From the NCBI RefSeq assembly GCF_003344965.1, contig NZ_CP031194.1, forward strand, positions 6,882,001 to 6,946,000: DNA of 64,000 nt. Direction: 5' to 3'. The translations under genes and the position numbers were made by a program. The notes below the pieces were generated by a model, which was given only the letters and a program-made list of their open reading frames with translations, was not told where the DNA came from and did not search any database. This DNA is from Streptomyces paludis (lineage in GTDB: Bacteria > Actinomycetota > Actinomycetes > Streptomycetales > Streptomycetaceae). Positions 35,865-44,119 of the stretch are shown here, piece after piece (position 1 is the stretch's first letter; each line of letters begins with the position of its first letter).

Positions 35865-35889
35865 TATTAGTCATGTCACTGAACTAATA
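35865..35889. promoter_or_regulatory. Candidate ROK (XylR) operator
   Basis: TATTAGT (35865-35871) and ACTAATA (35883-35889), a perfect 7-bp inverted repeat with 11-bp spacer, in an unusually AT-rich patch 45 bp upstream of xylA. The divergent xylB/xylA position and the nearby ROK gene make it the obvious binding site for that repressor. Confidence 0.65.
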
Positions 35890-35933
35890 GGGGCGGCGCT
35901 CGCCCGGCCCTGAGTATCGAAGGCGGCCAGAGG

Positions 35934-37103
35934 ATGACGGAACGCTTCACTCCCACCCCCGCGGACAGGTTCAGCTTCGGTCTGTGGACCGTGGGCTGGC
36001 AGGGCAGGGACCCGTTCGGCGACGCCACCCGCCCGGCCCTGGACCCCGTCGAGTCCGTCCAGCGGCTCGGCGAGCTGGGCGCGTACGGAGTGACCTTCCA
36101 CGACGACGACCTGATCCCGTTCGGCGCGTCCGACACCGAGCGCGAGTCGCACATCAAGCGCTTCCGGCAGGCCCTGGACGCGACCGGGGTCGTCGCCTCC
36201 ATGGTCACCACCAACCTCTTCACCCACCCCGTCTTCAAGGACGGCGGCTTCACCGCGAACGACCGCGACATCCGCCGCTTCGCGCTGCGCAAGGTGCTGC
36301 GCAACATCGACCTCGCCGCCGAACTCGGCGCCAAGACCTTCGTCGCCTGGGGCGGCCGGGAGGGCGCCGAATCGGGCGGCGCCAAGGACGTACGCCTCGC
36401 GCTGGACCGGATGAAGGAGGCGTTCGACCTGCTCGGCGACTACGTCACGGAGCAGGGCTACGACCTCAGGTTCGCCATCGAGCCCAAGCCCAACGAGCCG
36501 CGCGGTGACATCCTGCTGCCGACCGTCGGCCACGCGCTGGCGTTCATCGAGCGGCTGGAGCGCCCCGAGCTGTTCGGGGTGAACCCGGAGGTCGGCCACG
36601 AGCAGATGGCCGGGCTCAACTTCCCGCACGGCGTCGCCCAGGCGCTCTGGTCGGGCAAGCTCTACCACATCGACCTCAACGGCCAGAACGGCATCAAGTA
36701 CGACCAGGACCTGCGCTTCGGCGCCGGCGATCTGCGCGCCGCCTTCTGGCTGGTCGACCTGCTGGAGAGCGCGGGCTGGGACGGCACCCGGCACTTCGAC
36801 TTCAAGCCGCCGCGCACCGAGGACTTCGACGGGGTCTGGGCCTCCGCCGCGGGCTGCATGCGCAACTACCTGATCCTCAAGGAGCGCGCCGCGTCCTTCC
36901 GCGCCGACCCGCTGGTCCAGGAGGCGCTGCGCGCCTCGCGCCTCGACCAGCTGGCCGAGCCCACCGCCGCCGACGGGGTCACCGCGCTGCTGGCGGACCG
37001 CACCGCCTACGAGGACTTCGACGCCGACGCGGCGGGCGCCCGCGGTATGGCGTTCGAGCAGCTCGACCAGCTCGCGATGGACCACCTGCTGGGCGCGCGC
37101 TGA
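35934..37103 (+). CDS. xylA: Xylose isomerase
   Basis: 389 aa, the length of the well-known Streptomyces group I xylose/glucose isomerases. Signatures: [28 protein letters not shown] (catalytic His), [11 protein letters not shown] (Trp, metal region), [21 protein letters not shown] and [19 protein letters not shown] with metal ligands. Converts D-xylose to D-xylulose. Divergent from xylB; a hairpin follows at 37116. Confidence 0.97.
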   Translation: MTERFTPTPADRFSFGLWTVGWQGRDPFGDATRPALDPVESVQRLGELGAYGVTFHDDDLIPFGASDTERESHIKRFRQALDATGVVASMVTTNLFTHPVFKDGGFTANDRDIRRFALRKVLRNIDLAAELGAKTFVAWGGREGAESGGAKDVRLALDRMKEAFDLLGDYVTEQGYDLRFAIEPKPNEPRGDILLPTVGHALAFIERLERPELFGVNPEVGHEQMAGLNFPHGVAQALWSGKLYHIDLNGQNGIKYDQDLRFGAGDLRAAFWLVDLLESAGWDGTRHFDFKPPRTEDFDGVWASAAGCMRNYLILKERAASFRADPLVQEALRASRLDQLAEPTAADGVTALLADRTAYEDFDADAAGARGMAFEQLDQLAMDHLLGAR

Positions 37104-37115
37104 CACGCCTTGCCG

Positions 37116-37166
37116 CCGGAGCCCGGGAGCGGCACTTTGAAACACGCCCTAGCTCCCGGGCTCCGG
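37116..37166. terminator. Bidirectional terminator between xylA and ROK gene
   Basis: Perfect 15-bp arms 37116-37130 and 37152-37166 with a 21-nt loop. The right arm encodes the last codons of the ROK gene. It serves both convergent genes. Confidence 0.75.
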
Positions 37167-38387
37167 TACGTACGCCACCGGGTCGGCCAGCACCGCGCGG
37201 ACGACCAGGGCCGCGCCTCCCCGGGCCGCGTCGCCGGCCGAGGAGGAGGCGCGCAGCCGGCCGCTGCCGGGCGGCCAGAGCCCCGACACCACCCGGGCCG
37301 TCAGCTCCCGGTCCACGGCGGGGGAGAGCCGGTCCATCAGCTCCCGGTAGATCCCGCCCAGCACCACCGCGTCCGGGTCGAGCAGGTTCACCGCGCCGGA
37401 CAGCACCCGGCCGAGCATCGTCCCGGCCCCCTCGACCGCCGCCACCGCCCGCGGGTCCCGGGCGCCCGCCCGGCGGGCCAGCTCGGCCAGCCCCGGCGCG
37501 CCCGCGTTCTCGTCGATACCGGCCGCCCGCAGCAGCGCGGACTGGCCCGCGTACTGCTCCAGACAGCCCCGGGAGCCGCACCGGCAGCGCGGTCCCGCCG
37601 CGTCGGCGACCACATGGCCGATCTCGCCGGCGAAGCCGTGCGCGCCGCGCAGCAGTTCGCCGTCGAGCACCAGCGCGCCGCCCACCCCGACCTCGCCGGT
37701 CAGATAGAGGAACGTACGGACCGGACCCAGCCCGCCGAACCACAGCTCCGCCAGCGCCGCCAGATTGGCCTCGTTCTCCGCGCGCACCGGCAGCGCGGGC
37801 GCGGCCGGCCGCAGCCCGGCGAGCGCCCGGCCGAACAGCTCCTCGGCCGGGACACCGTTCCAGCCGAGGTTCGGCGCCTGGCGGACCGTACCGCCCGACA
37901 CCAGCCCCGGCAGGGCGAGTTGGGCGCCCACCGGATACAACTCCTGCTCGGCGGCGGACTCCAGGGTGCGTGCGGCGATCCGGGCGCCGCGCGCCAGCAC
38001 CTCGGCCGGCAGGGCGCCGCGATTGTCGAGGTGTTCGGTCAGCCGGACCCGGTCGGTGCCCGCGAGGTCGACCACACACACCGACACATAGTCGATGTTG
38101 ATCTCGACACCGATGCCCGCGGGCCCCGAGCGGGTGACCTTCAGCACGGTGCCGGGCCGCCCGGCCTGCCCGCTGAAGGTCTTGCCGGACTCCGACAGGA
38201 ACCCGCTCTCCAGCAGCTGTTCCACCAGCGAGGACACCGCCGCCCTGGTCAGCCCCACCCGCGCGGCCACCCCGGCCCGGGTCGCCTCACCCTCGTCCCG
38301 TACCGCGCGCAGCACAAGGCTCAGATTGTGCCGGCGCACGGTCTCCTTGCCGGCCTTCGGACCGAGGGACGTATGTGTGGTGTTCAT
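37149..38387 (-). CDS. ROK-family repressor (XylR-like)
   Basis: 412 aa. N-terminal winged HTH (RHNLSLVLRAVRDEGEATRA, then VGLTRAAVSSLVEQLLESGF) and C-terminal ROK sugar-binding domain with zinc motif GHVV and CRCGSRGCLEQY and FGGLGPVRTFLYLTGEVGVG. Lies next to xylA, so probably the xylose repressor. ATG 38387 is preceded by TAGGCT (38404-38399), a -10 box so near that the leader is very short. An in-frame start at 38435 is less likely. Confidence 0.88.
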   Translation of the reverse strand: MNTTHTSLGPKAGKETVRRHNLSLVLRAVRDEGEATRAGVAARVGLTRAAVSSLVEQLLESGFLSESGKTFSGQAGRPGTVLKVTRSGPAGIGVEINIDYVSVCVVDLAGTDRVRLTEHLDNRGALPAEVLARGARIAARTLESAAEQELYPVGAQLALPGLVSGGTVRQAPNLGWNGVPAEELFGRALAGLRPAAPALPVRAENEANLAALAELWFGGLGPVRTFLYLTGEVGVGGALVLDGELLRGAHGFAGEIGHVVADAAGPRCRCGSRGCLEQYAGQSALLRAAGIDENAGAPGLAELARRAGARDPRAVAAVEGAGTMLGRVLSGAVNLLDPDAVVLGGIYRELMDRLSPAVDRELTARVVSGLWPPGSGRLRASSSAGDAARGGAALVVRAVLADPVAYVPEPGS

Positions 38388-38445
38388 CTCGCGCCCGAGC
38401 CTAGACGAGTGATCCAGGCGATCGCCGCTGCCCACCGGCGGCCAC

Positions 38446-38492
38446 TAAAGTCCACAGGGCCCACAGAGCCCCCGGATCCACAGAGGCCACAG
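38446..38492 (+). promoter_or_regulatory. -10 box and CCACAG repeats before the SDR gene
   Basis: TAAAGT at 38446-38451 is a plausible -10. Four CCACAG copies follow at 38452, 38461, 38478 and 38487, as two pairs with 9-bp spacing, ending 3 bp before the SDR start. They occupy the 5' leader, with no other Shine-Dalgarno site there. Confidence 0.5.
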
Positions 38493-38494
38493 AC

Positions 38495-39250
38495 ATGAAC
38501 GCAGCCGCCCGTTTCTCCGACCGTGTCGCCGTCGTCACCGGCGCCGCCTCCGGCATCGGCGCCGCCACCGCCGTACGGCTCGCCGCCGAGGGCGCCTCTG
38601 TCGTACTCGCCGACATCGACGGGGAGCGGGGCGTGCCCCTCGCCGCGCGGATACGCGCCTACGGCGGCCGTGCCGCCTTCGTGGACGCCGATGTCGCGGA
38701 CCCGGACGGCTGGGAGCGGATCGTGGCGGCGGCGCACACCTTCGGGCCGGTCGGCGTACTCGTCAGCAACGCCGGCGCCGTGGAGGTCGCCCCCGCGCAC
38801 GAGCTGTCCCTCGCCTCCTGGGAACGCCAGCTCGCCGTCGGTCTCACCGGCGGCTTCCTCGGCTTCCGGGCCGTACTGCCCGATCTGCGCGAGCGGCGCG
38901 GCGCGGTCGTCCTGACCTCGTCCGTCCACGCGCACACGGGCGTCCCGGGCCACTCCGCCCACTCCGCCGCCAAGGGCGCGCTGCTCTCCCTCTGCTCGCA
39001 GCTCGCCGTGGAGTACGCACCGGAGATACGGGTCAACGCCGTCCTGCCGGGGCCGGTCCGTACCGCCTCCTGGGAGGAGGCCCCGCGCGAGGAGCGCGAG
39101 CGCGGCGCCGCCGGGACCGCGGTCGGCCGCGCCGGGAAGCCGGAGGAGGTGGCCGCCGCGATCGCCTTCCTGGCGGCCGACGAGGCGTCGTTCATCACCG
39201 GGGCGAGCCTGGTCGTGGACGGCGGCTGGAGCGTGCTGAAGGGCCAGTGA
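38495..39250 (+). CDS. SDR-family protein with substituted active site
   Basis: 251 aa classical SDR fold. Nucleotide site TGAASGIG (15-22), NAG at 92-94, DGG near the C-terminus. Of the catalytic tetrad Asn-Ser-Tyr-Lys, S143 and K160 remain, but Tyr is H156 (HSAAK; CAC codon) and the Asn of the VNLTG helix is G116 (VGLTG). Classic Tyr-driven hydride transfer is therefore unlikely; it may bind NAD(P) as a sensor or use a different mechanism. Monocistronic, followed by a hairpin. Confidence 0.85.
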   Translation: MNAAARFSDRVAVVTGAASGIGAATAVRLAAEGASVVLADIDGERGVPLAARIRAYGGRAAFVDADVADPDGWERIVAAAHTFGPVGVLVSNAGAVEVAPAHELSLASWERQLAVGLTGGFLGFRAVLPDLRERRGAVVLTSSVHAHTGVPGHSAHSAAKGALLSLCSQLAVEYAPEIRVNAVLPGPVRTASWEEAPREERERGAAGTAVGRAGKPEEVAAAIAFLAADEASFITGASLVVDGGWSVLKGQ

Positions 39251-39268
39251 GACGGGGTGGTGGTACGG

Positions 39269-39289
39269 GCGGGGCCGGGCCGGCCCCGC
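39269..39289. terminator. Terminator-like palindrome
   Basis: Ten-base arms 39269-39278 and 39280-39289 are perfectly complementary around one base. Located between the convergent SDR gene and the hypothetical gene at 39294. Confidence 0.6.
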
Positions 39290-39293
39290 GCGG

Positions 39294-39722
39294 TCACTCA
39301 CCCGCCGGTGTCAGCGCCTCCGGCGCCCCGTCCGGCGCCCACGCGGGCGACGCGCCCGTCAGCTGGCAGACCATGAGGTAGAAGGGGATGGGCGGGGTGT
39401 ACGGGGTCTGGGCCTCCGGCCAGTGGATCAGCCGGGGCTCCCGCGCCGGTACGGCCGTACCCGTCACATAGCGCGCCGGGGACGGCCACGCCAGATCGAG
39501 GTCCGAGCCCGCCGGGACGATCCACCACCACCAGTCCGTGTCGGCGAACACGCAGCCGGTCCTCGGCAGCCGGGCCATCAGCCGGAAGCCGTGCTCCGCC
39601 GGGACACCGACCGCGTCGCAGCCCAGCGCGGCCGGCAGGGTGGGCGGCAGCGGCAGCTGGACCCGGCGCTCGGAGGTGTGCCGCGAGCCGCGGGTCAGCC
39701 GGAGCAGCGCGGCCCTCAGCAC
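39294..39722 (-). CDS. Conserved hypothetical protein
   Basis: 142 aa, no recognised domain. The chain has a Trp-rich core (DTDWWWWIVPAGSDLDLAWP) and a hydrophobic C-terminal stretch (PPIPFYLMVCQLTG) but no signal peptide. It overlaps the 3' end of the ATP-binding gene by 7 bp, so it is probably co-transcribed. Proteins of this kind are common beside ATP-binding/XRE/DUF397 sets in Streptomyces, from memory. Confidence 0.6.
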   Translation of the reverse strand: MLRAALLRLTRGSRHTSERRVQLPLPPTLPAALGCDAVGVPAEHGFRLMARLPRTGCVFADTDWWWWIVPAGSDLDLAWPSPARYVTGTAVPAREPRLIHWPEAQTPYTPPIPFYLMVCQLTGASPAWAPDGAPEALTPAGE

Positions 39723-40450
39723 GGCTGCCCCGATCCGCGGGGCACACCGTTCAGCAGGGCGCCCGGCAGACCGTCGGAGAGCGCGCCCGACCGCGCGGCC
39801 GGGACAGTGGCCTGCCGCGCGGCCGGGACCGTGGGCGGCAGTGTGGCCGGCAGCGCGCCCGACAGACCGTCAGAAAGCGCCGGGGCCAGGCCGGTTCGGC
39901 CAGGACGGCCGCCGTGCGCCAGCTCCGCCCAGACGACGCGCCCGGGACCGTACCCCGACGTGTCGTGGGCGCCCCAGCCGCTGCACAGGGAGTCGACGAG
40001 GAAGAGCCCGCGGCCGTGCTCCCCCTCGCTCTCCCCGTCGCTCTCGCCGCCGACGGCGCCGACTCCCTTGCCGGTGCGGTGCAGTTGAGGGCCCGTCGGG
40101 CCGAAGCCCTGGTCCTCCACGGCGATCCGCAACGTCCCCCCGTCCTCGCGGAGTTCGCACATCACCCGGTGGCCGGCCGCGTGCACGATCGCGTTCGTCA
40201 CCAGTTCGGACACCACGAGGACCGCCGTGTCACAGGTCTCCTCGTCCAGCTCCCAGCGGCCCAGCCGGTCCCGCGTCAGCTGTCTGGCCCGGCCGGCCGA
40301 CTCCGCGTGGGCGGGCAACCGGAATCCGTAGCGGCGGACAACGTTGCCAGGACACAGGGCGGCGATGAGCTGGGGGGTGAGCGCGTTACCAGGTGCCACG
40401 ACCGAATCCTCACAGTGGGGGAGCGACGGATGAGCGCGGGCCTCTCCCAT
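39716..40450 (-). CDS. RsbW-like ATP-binding protein
   Basis: GHKL ATPase of the anti-sigma-factor-kinase type: N box VSELVTNAIVHA, G1 VEDQGFGPTG, G2 GRGLFLVDSL. The acid insert GGESDGESEGEHG sits between the boxes. The C-terminal 70 residues are a repetitive Ala/Leu/Pro tail with ALSDGL twice. ATG 40450 is a choice of convenience; a GTG giving VAPGNALTPQL at about 40399 is also possible. Such proteins often pair with XRE/DUF5753 regulators, as here, divergent. Confidence 0.82.
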   Translation of the reverse strand: MGEARAHPSLPHCEDSVVAPGNALTPQLIAALCPGNVVRRYGFRLPAHAESAGRARQLTRDRLGRWELDEETCDTAVLVVSELVTNAIVHAAGHRVMCELREDGGTLRIAVEDQGFGPTGPQLHRTGKGVGAVGGESDGESEGEHGRGLFLVDSLCSGWGAHDTSGYGPGRVVWAELAHGGRPGRTGLAPALSDGLSGALPATLPPTVPAARQATVPAARSGALSDGLPGALLNGVPRGSGQPC

Positions 40451-40520
40451 GGCTGAGCGCGACAACCGCGTGTACTGGTTCACCGATCCACTCTCCACCC
40501 GCCGAGGACACTTGGCAAGA

Positions 40521-40545
40521 GGCACTCTGAAAAATCCAGAGTGCC
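40521..40545. promoter_or_regulatory. Palindromic operator between ATP-binding and XRE genes
   Basis: GGCACTCTG (40521-40529) and CAGAGTGCC (40537-40545) are perfect 9-bp arms with an AAAAATC spacer, in the divergent promoter region. It is the probable site for the XRE regulator. Confidence 0.7.
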
Positions 40546-40604
40546 GTGTCCTTCGTTCCACGGGCATGGCAGACTGCTGCCAACTGTGCGTGAGGAGGTC
40601 GGAA

Positions 40605-41468
40605 GTGAGTGAACCGCGGTCCGCCCCGACCGTGGGTCAGGTCGTGCTCGGCAGACGTCTGCAAGACCTGCGCGAGCGCCGCGGCCTGAAACGCGAGGAG
40701 GCCGCCAGACTGCTGCGGGTGGCCCCGGCGACGATCCGGCGGATGGAGACGGCCGAGGTCGCCCTCAAGATTCCCTACGTACAGCTGCTGCTCAGGGCCT
40801 ACGGCGTGGCCGAGCCCGAGATCGACGCCTTCGTCGACCTCACCGAGGAGGCCAACAAGCCGGGCTGGTGGCAGCGGTTCCACGACATCCTGCCGGACTG
40901 GTTCAGCATGTACGTCAGCCTGGAGGGCGCCGCGTCGCTGCTCCGCGCGTACGAACCGCACTTCGTCCCCGGGCTGCTCCAGACCGAGGCGTACGCACGC
41001 TCCGTGATGGTCGCCGGGGCCGTGGGACAGGCACGGCCGGACGACATCGAGCGCCATGTGGCGCTCCGGATGGCCCGTCAGTCGCTGCTGACCCGTGAGG
41101 ACGCGCCCAGATTCTGGGTCGTCATGGACGAGACCGTGCTGCGCCGCCCGGTGGGCGACGACCCGGACATCATGCGGGGGCAGATCGACCGGCTCCTCGA
41201 AGCCGCCGAGCTGCCCCATGTGACCCTGCAAATCGCGGAGTTCTCCAGCGGACACCACCCGGGCACCTACGGGCCGTTCGTGATCTTCCGTTTCGCCGTA
41301 CCGGAACTGCCGGACATGATCTTCAGTGAATATCTGACCGGCGCCGTATATCTAGATGCCCGTCCCGAAGTGGCCACCCATCTGGAGGTCATGGACCGGA
41401 TGGCGGCTCAGGCCGCGACTGCACAACGCACGAAGGAGATCCTCAAGGATGTCCGCAAGGAGCTGTGA
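40605..41468 (+). CDS. XRE regulator with DUF5753
   Basis: 287 aa. HTH at about 12-68 (LGRRLQDLRERRGLKREEAA, then LRVAPATIRRMETAEV) and DUF5753 (SLEGAASLLRAYEPHFVPGL, QTEAYARSVM, EYLTGAVYL). GTG 40605 has GAGGAGG 6 bp before it; an earlier in-frame ATG at 40449 has none. The next gene, DUF397, starts right after its stop. This is the WhiJ-type regulator/DUF397 pairing common in Streptomyces development and antibiotic control. Confidence 0.9.
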   Translation: MSEPRSAPTVGQVVLGRRLQDLRERRGLKREEAARLLRVAPATIRRMETAEVALKIPYVQLLLRAYGVAEPEIDAFVDLTEEANKPGWWQRFHDILPDWFSMYVSLEGAASLLRAYEPHFVPGLLQTEAYARSVMVAGAVGQARPDDIERHVALRMARQSLLTREDAPRFWVVMDETVLRRPVGDDPDIMRGQIDRLLEAAELPHVTLQIAEFSSGHHPGTYGPFVIFRFAVPELPDMIFSEYLTGAVYLDARPEVATHLEVMDRMAAQAATAQRTKEILKDVRKEL

Positions 41469-41705
41469 ATGGATCCCATATACAACGGCATGCCCGCCGC
41501 CGCCCTCGGTACCGAAGGCTGGCACAAGCCGTGGAGCGGCGGCAACGGGGGCAACTGCGTCGAGGCCATGAAGCTGGCGGACGGCAGAATCGCCATGCGC
41601 CAGTCGACCGACCCCGACGGGCCGGCGCTGATCTACTCCACGAGTGAGATCGCCGCGTTCATCCGGGGAGCCAAGTCGGGTCAGGCGGACTTCCTGCTCA
41701 CCTGA
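41469..41705 (+). CDS. DUF397 protein
   Basis: 78 aa, single DUF397 domain (GGNGGNCVEAMKLADGRIAM, then SEIAAFIRGAKSGQADFLL). Its ATG immediately follows the TGA of the XRE gene, so they are translated together. In studied systems DUF397 proteins bind and modulate their cognate XRE partner. Confidence 0.92.
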   Translation: MDPIYNGMPAAALGTEGWHKPWSGGNGGNCVEAMKLADGRIAMRQSTDPDGPALIYSTSEIAAFIRGAKSGQADFLLT

Positions 41706-41789
41706 TCCCGGCCGCGCAGCCGTCTTCTCTCCCACCGACCACCCGACCACCCCGACCGCCCCTCCCGATCCGAGACTCATGGAGCGCAC

Positions 41790-42590
41790 ATGACCGGTCA
41801 CGACGCGATCGACACCACCACGCCCCATCCTGCCCGGGTCTACGACTGGTTACTCGGGGGAAAGGACAATTATCCGGTCGACGAGGAGATGGCACGCGGG
41901 CTCGTCGCCCTGGACGCCCGCGCACCCGACATGGCCAAGGTCAACCGGGCGTTCATGCACCGCGCGGTGCGGTGGCTGGTCACCACCGGCGGGGTGCGCC
42001 AGTTCCTGGACATCGGTACGGGCATCCCCACCGAGCCCAATCTGCACCAGACGGCGCAGCGGGCCGCCCCCGAGTCCCGGATCGTCTACACCGACAACGA
42101 CCCGATCGTGCTGCGGCACGCGGAGGCACTGCTGCGCTCCACACCGGAGGGGGTGACGGAGTACGTGCAGGGCGATGTGCGGGAGCCCGAGGCCATCATC
42201 GAGGCGGCGGGCAAGGTCCTGGACCTGACCCGCCCGGTGGCCGTCTCGCTCGTCGCGCTGCTGCACTTCGTCTCCGACGAGGACGGCGCGTACGACCTGG
42301 TCCGCCGGCTGCTCGCCCCGCTGCCCAAGGGCAGCTATCTGGTCCTCTCCCACGCCACGGGCGACTACGACCGGCAGAGCGCCGACACGGCCACGGACAT
42401 GTACCGGGCGCGTGGGCTCACCCTCGCGCCGCGGTCCCGCGAGGAGGTCACCGGCTTCTTCCGGGGGCTCGAACTCACCGAGCCGGGCGTCTCGTTGGCC
42501 GCCGACTGGCACCCCGAGCTGGGGGAGCCGGTGCCGGTACCGGGCGGTGGGCCCGTACCGGGGTACGTGGGCGTGGCACGCACACTCTGA
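41790..42590 (+). CDS. SAM-dependent methyltransferase (DUF574 family)
   Basis: 266 aa S-adenosylmethionine-dependent methyltransferase-like protein of the actinobacterial family PF04672: N-terminal DWLLGGKDNYPVD signature, SAM motif FLDIGTGIPTEPN, then VYTDNDPIVL. TTA at 41850-41852 (L21 within DWLLGG) is a rare codon predicting bldA control. GGAG lies 8 bp before the ATG. It lies 84 bp behind the DUF397 gene; substrate unknown. Confidence 0.85.
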   Translation: MTGHDAIDTTTPHPARVYDWLLGGKDNYPVDEEMARGLVALDARAPDMAKVNRAFMHRAVRWLVTTGGVRQFLDIGTGIPTEPNLHQTAQRAAPESRIVYTDNDPIVLRHAEALLRSTPEGVTEYVQGDVREPEAIIEAAGKVLDLTRPVAVSLVALLHFVSDEDGAYDLVRRLLAPLPKGSYLVLSHATGDYDRQSADTATDMYRARGLTLAPRSREEVTGFFRGLELTEPGVSLAADWHPELGEPVPVPGGGPVPGYVGVARTL

Positions 42591-42596
42591 AGCGCG

Positions 42597-42666
42597 GACC
42601 CGTAAGCACAGACCCGTAAGCACAGCCCTGAAACACACGCTCCGAAGCACACGCTTCGCAGCACAC
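42597..42666. repeat. 14-bp tandem repeat, five copies
   Basis: Consecutive 14-bp units from 42597 to 42666. The first two are identical, the others drift but keep an AGCACA/AACACAC end. The array begins 6 bp after the methyltransferase stop. The rest of the gap to 42863 shows no gene. Confidence 0.85.
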
Positions 42667-42863
42667 ACCGGCCGCCGGCGCTCCGGCCGGCCGGCCCAAC
42701 GACGTTCACCGGACAACGGGGGCCGCGTCGTCGCAGCACTTTCAGGTGCGCTGCGGCGTCGCGGCGCGGTCCGGCCCGGACAGGGCGTCCTGTCCGGCAC
42801 CAGCGGTCCCCGGTCCGTCCCGCTCGGGACGGACCGGGGACCGGATCCTGCGGCAAGGGTGTG

Positions 42864-44114
42864 TCAGGCACCCACCCTGCGCTTGTTCCACACGTCGAAG
42901 CCGACCGCCGCCAGCAGCACCAGCCCCTTGATGACCTGCTGGTAGTCGGTGCCGATGCCGACCAGCGACATACCGTTGTTCAGCACACCGAGCACCAGCC
43001 CGCCGATGATCGCGCCGAACACCGTGCCGACCCCGCCGCTCATCGACGCACCGCCGATGAACGCCGCCGCGATGGCCTCCAGTTCGAAGTTGATACCGGC
43101 CTGCGGCACACCCGCGTTGAGCCGGGCCGCGTACACCACCCCGGCCAGGGCCGCGAGCACACCCATGTTGACGAAGACCAGGAACGTGACCCGCTTGTCC
43201 TTCACCCCGGACAGCTTCGCGGCGGCCTGGTTGCCGCCCAGCGCGTACACATGACGGCCGATCACCGCGTTGCGCATGACATAGCCGAAGCCGATGAGCA
43301 GCGCCGCCAGCAGCAGCAGGACCAGCGGCACCCCGCGGTAGCTGGCCAGTGTCATCGTGAAGGCGAGGACGGCCGCGGCCAGCGCCACACACTTCAGCAC
43401 GAAGAGGTTGAGCGGCAGCACCTCCAGGTCGTACGCCTGCTGCCGGCGCCGGTCCCGGAACTCCTGGAGCAGGGCGAAGACCAGCAGTACGACCCCCAGC
43501 ACCACCGTCAGATTGTGGTAGTTGGTGTTCGGACCGACCTCCGGCAGATAGCCGGTGGAGATCTTCTGGAAGCCCTCGGGGAACGGGCCGAGCGAACGCG
43601 ACCCCAGGAAGATCTGCGTACCGCCGCGGAAGAGCAGCATTCCGGCGAGGGTGACGATGAACGACGGGATGCCCACATACGCGATCCAGAAGCCCTGCCA
43701 GGCCCCCGCGACCGCGCCGATGGCCAGCCCCAGGATCAGCGCCAGGACCCACGGCATGTCGTGCTCGACCATCATCACCGCACAGGCCGCGGAGACGAAC
43801 GCGGCCAGTGAACCGACCGAGAGATCGATATGGCCCGCGACGATGACGATCATCATGCCGATCGCGAGGACCAGGATGTAACTGTTCTGGAGGACCAGGT
43901 TGGTGACGTTGTTCGGCTTGAGGAGCACCCCGTCCGTCCAGATCTCGAACAGGACGACGATCAGGCCGAGCGCGATCAGCATGCCGTACTGCCGCATATT
44001 GCGGCGGGCGGCCTCCAGCAGCAGTTCCCCGGTGGCCGAGCGCTTGGCGGGCGGCTTCGGCGGGGCGTCCTTCGGTGGCTCGCCCTTCGATATGTCGGTG
44101 GTGACCGGACCCAT
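42864..44114 (-). CDS. Sugar ABC transporter permease (XylH/MmsB-like)
   Basis: 416 aa with about ten membrane helices; BPD_transp_2 family. AGHIDLSVGS and ASMSGGVGTVFGAIIGGLVL are hallmark sequences of carbohydrate uptake transporter 2 permeases. Last gene of the minus-strand operon, 5 bp behind the ATPase gene. A single permease gene suits the homodimeric channel of this class. Confidence 0.92.
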   Translation of the reverse strand: MGPVTTDISKGEPPKDAPPKPPAKRSATGELLLEAARRNMRQYGMLIALGLIVVLFEIWTDGVLLKPNNVTNLVLQNSYILVLAIGMMIVIVAGHIDLSVGSLAAFVSAACAVMMVEHDMPWVLALILGLAIGAVAGAWQGFWIAYVGIPSFIVTLAGMLLFRGGTQIFLGSRSLGPFPEGFQKISTGYLPEVGPNTNYHNLTVVLGVVLLVFALLQEFRDRRRQQAYDLEVLPLNLFVLKCVALAAAVLAFTMTLASYRGVPLVLLLLAALLIGFGYVMRNAVIGRHVYALGGNQAAAKLSGVKDKRVTFLVFVNMGVLAALAGVVYAARLNAGVPQAGINFELEAIAAAFIGGASMSGGVGTVFGAIIGGLVLGVLNNGMSLVGIGTDYQQVIKGLVLLAAVGFDVWNKRRVGA

Positions 44115-44119
44115 GTCGA

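Noticed and set aside
42597..42666. CRISPR array
   Set aside because: Units are 14 bp, contiguous and without spacers, and no cas gene is nearby.
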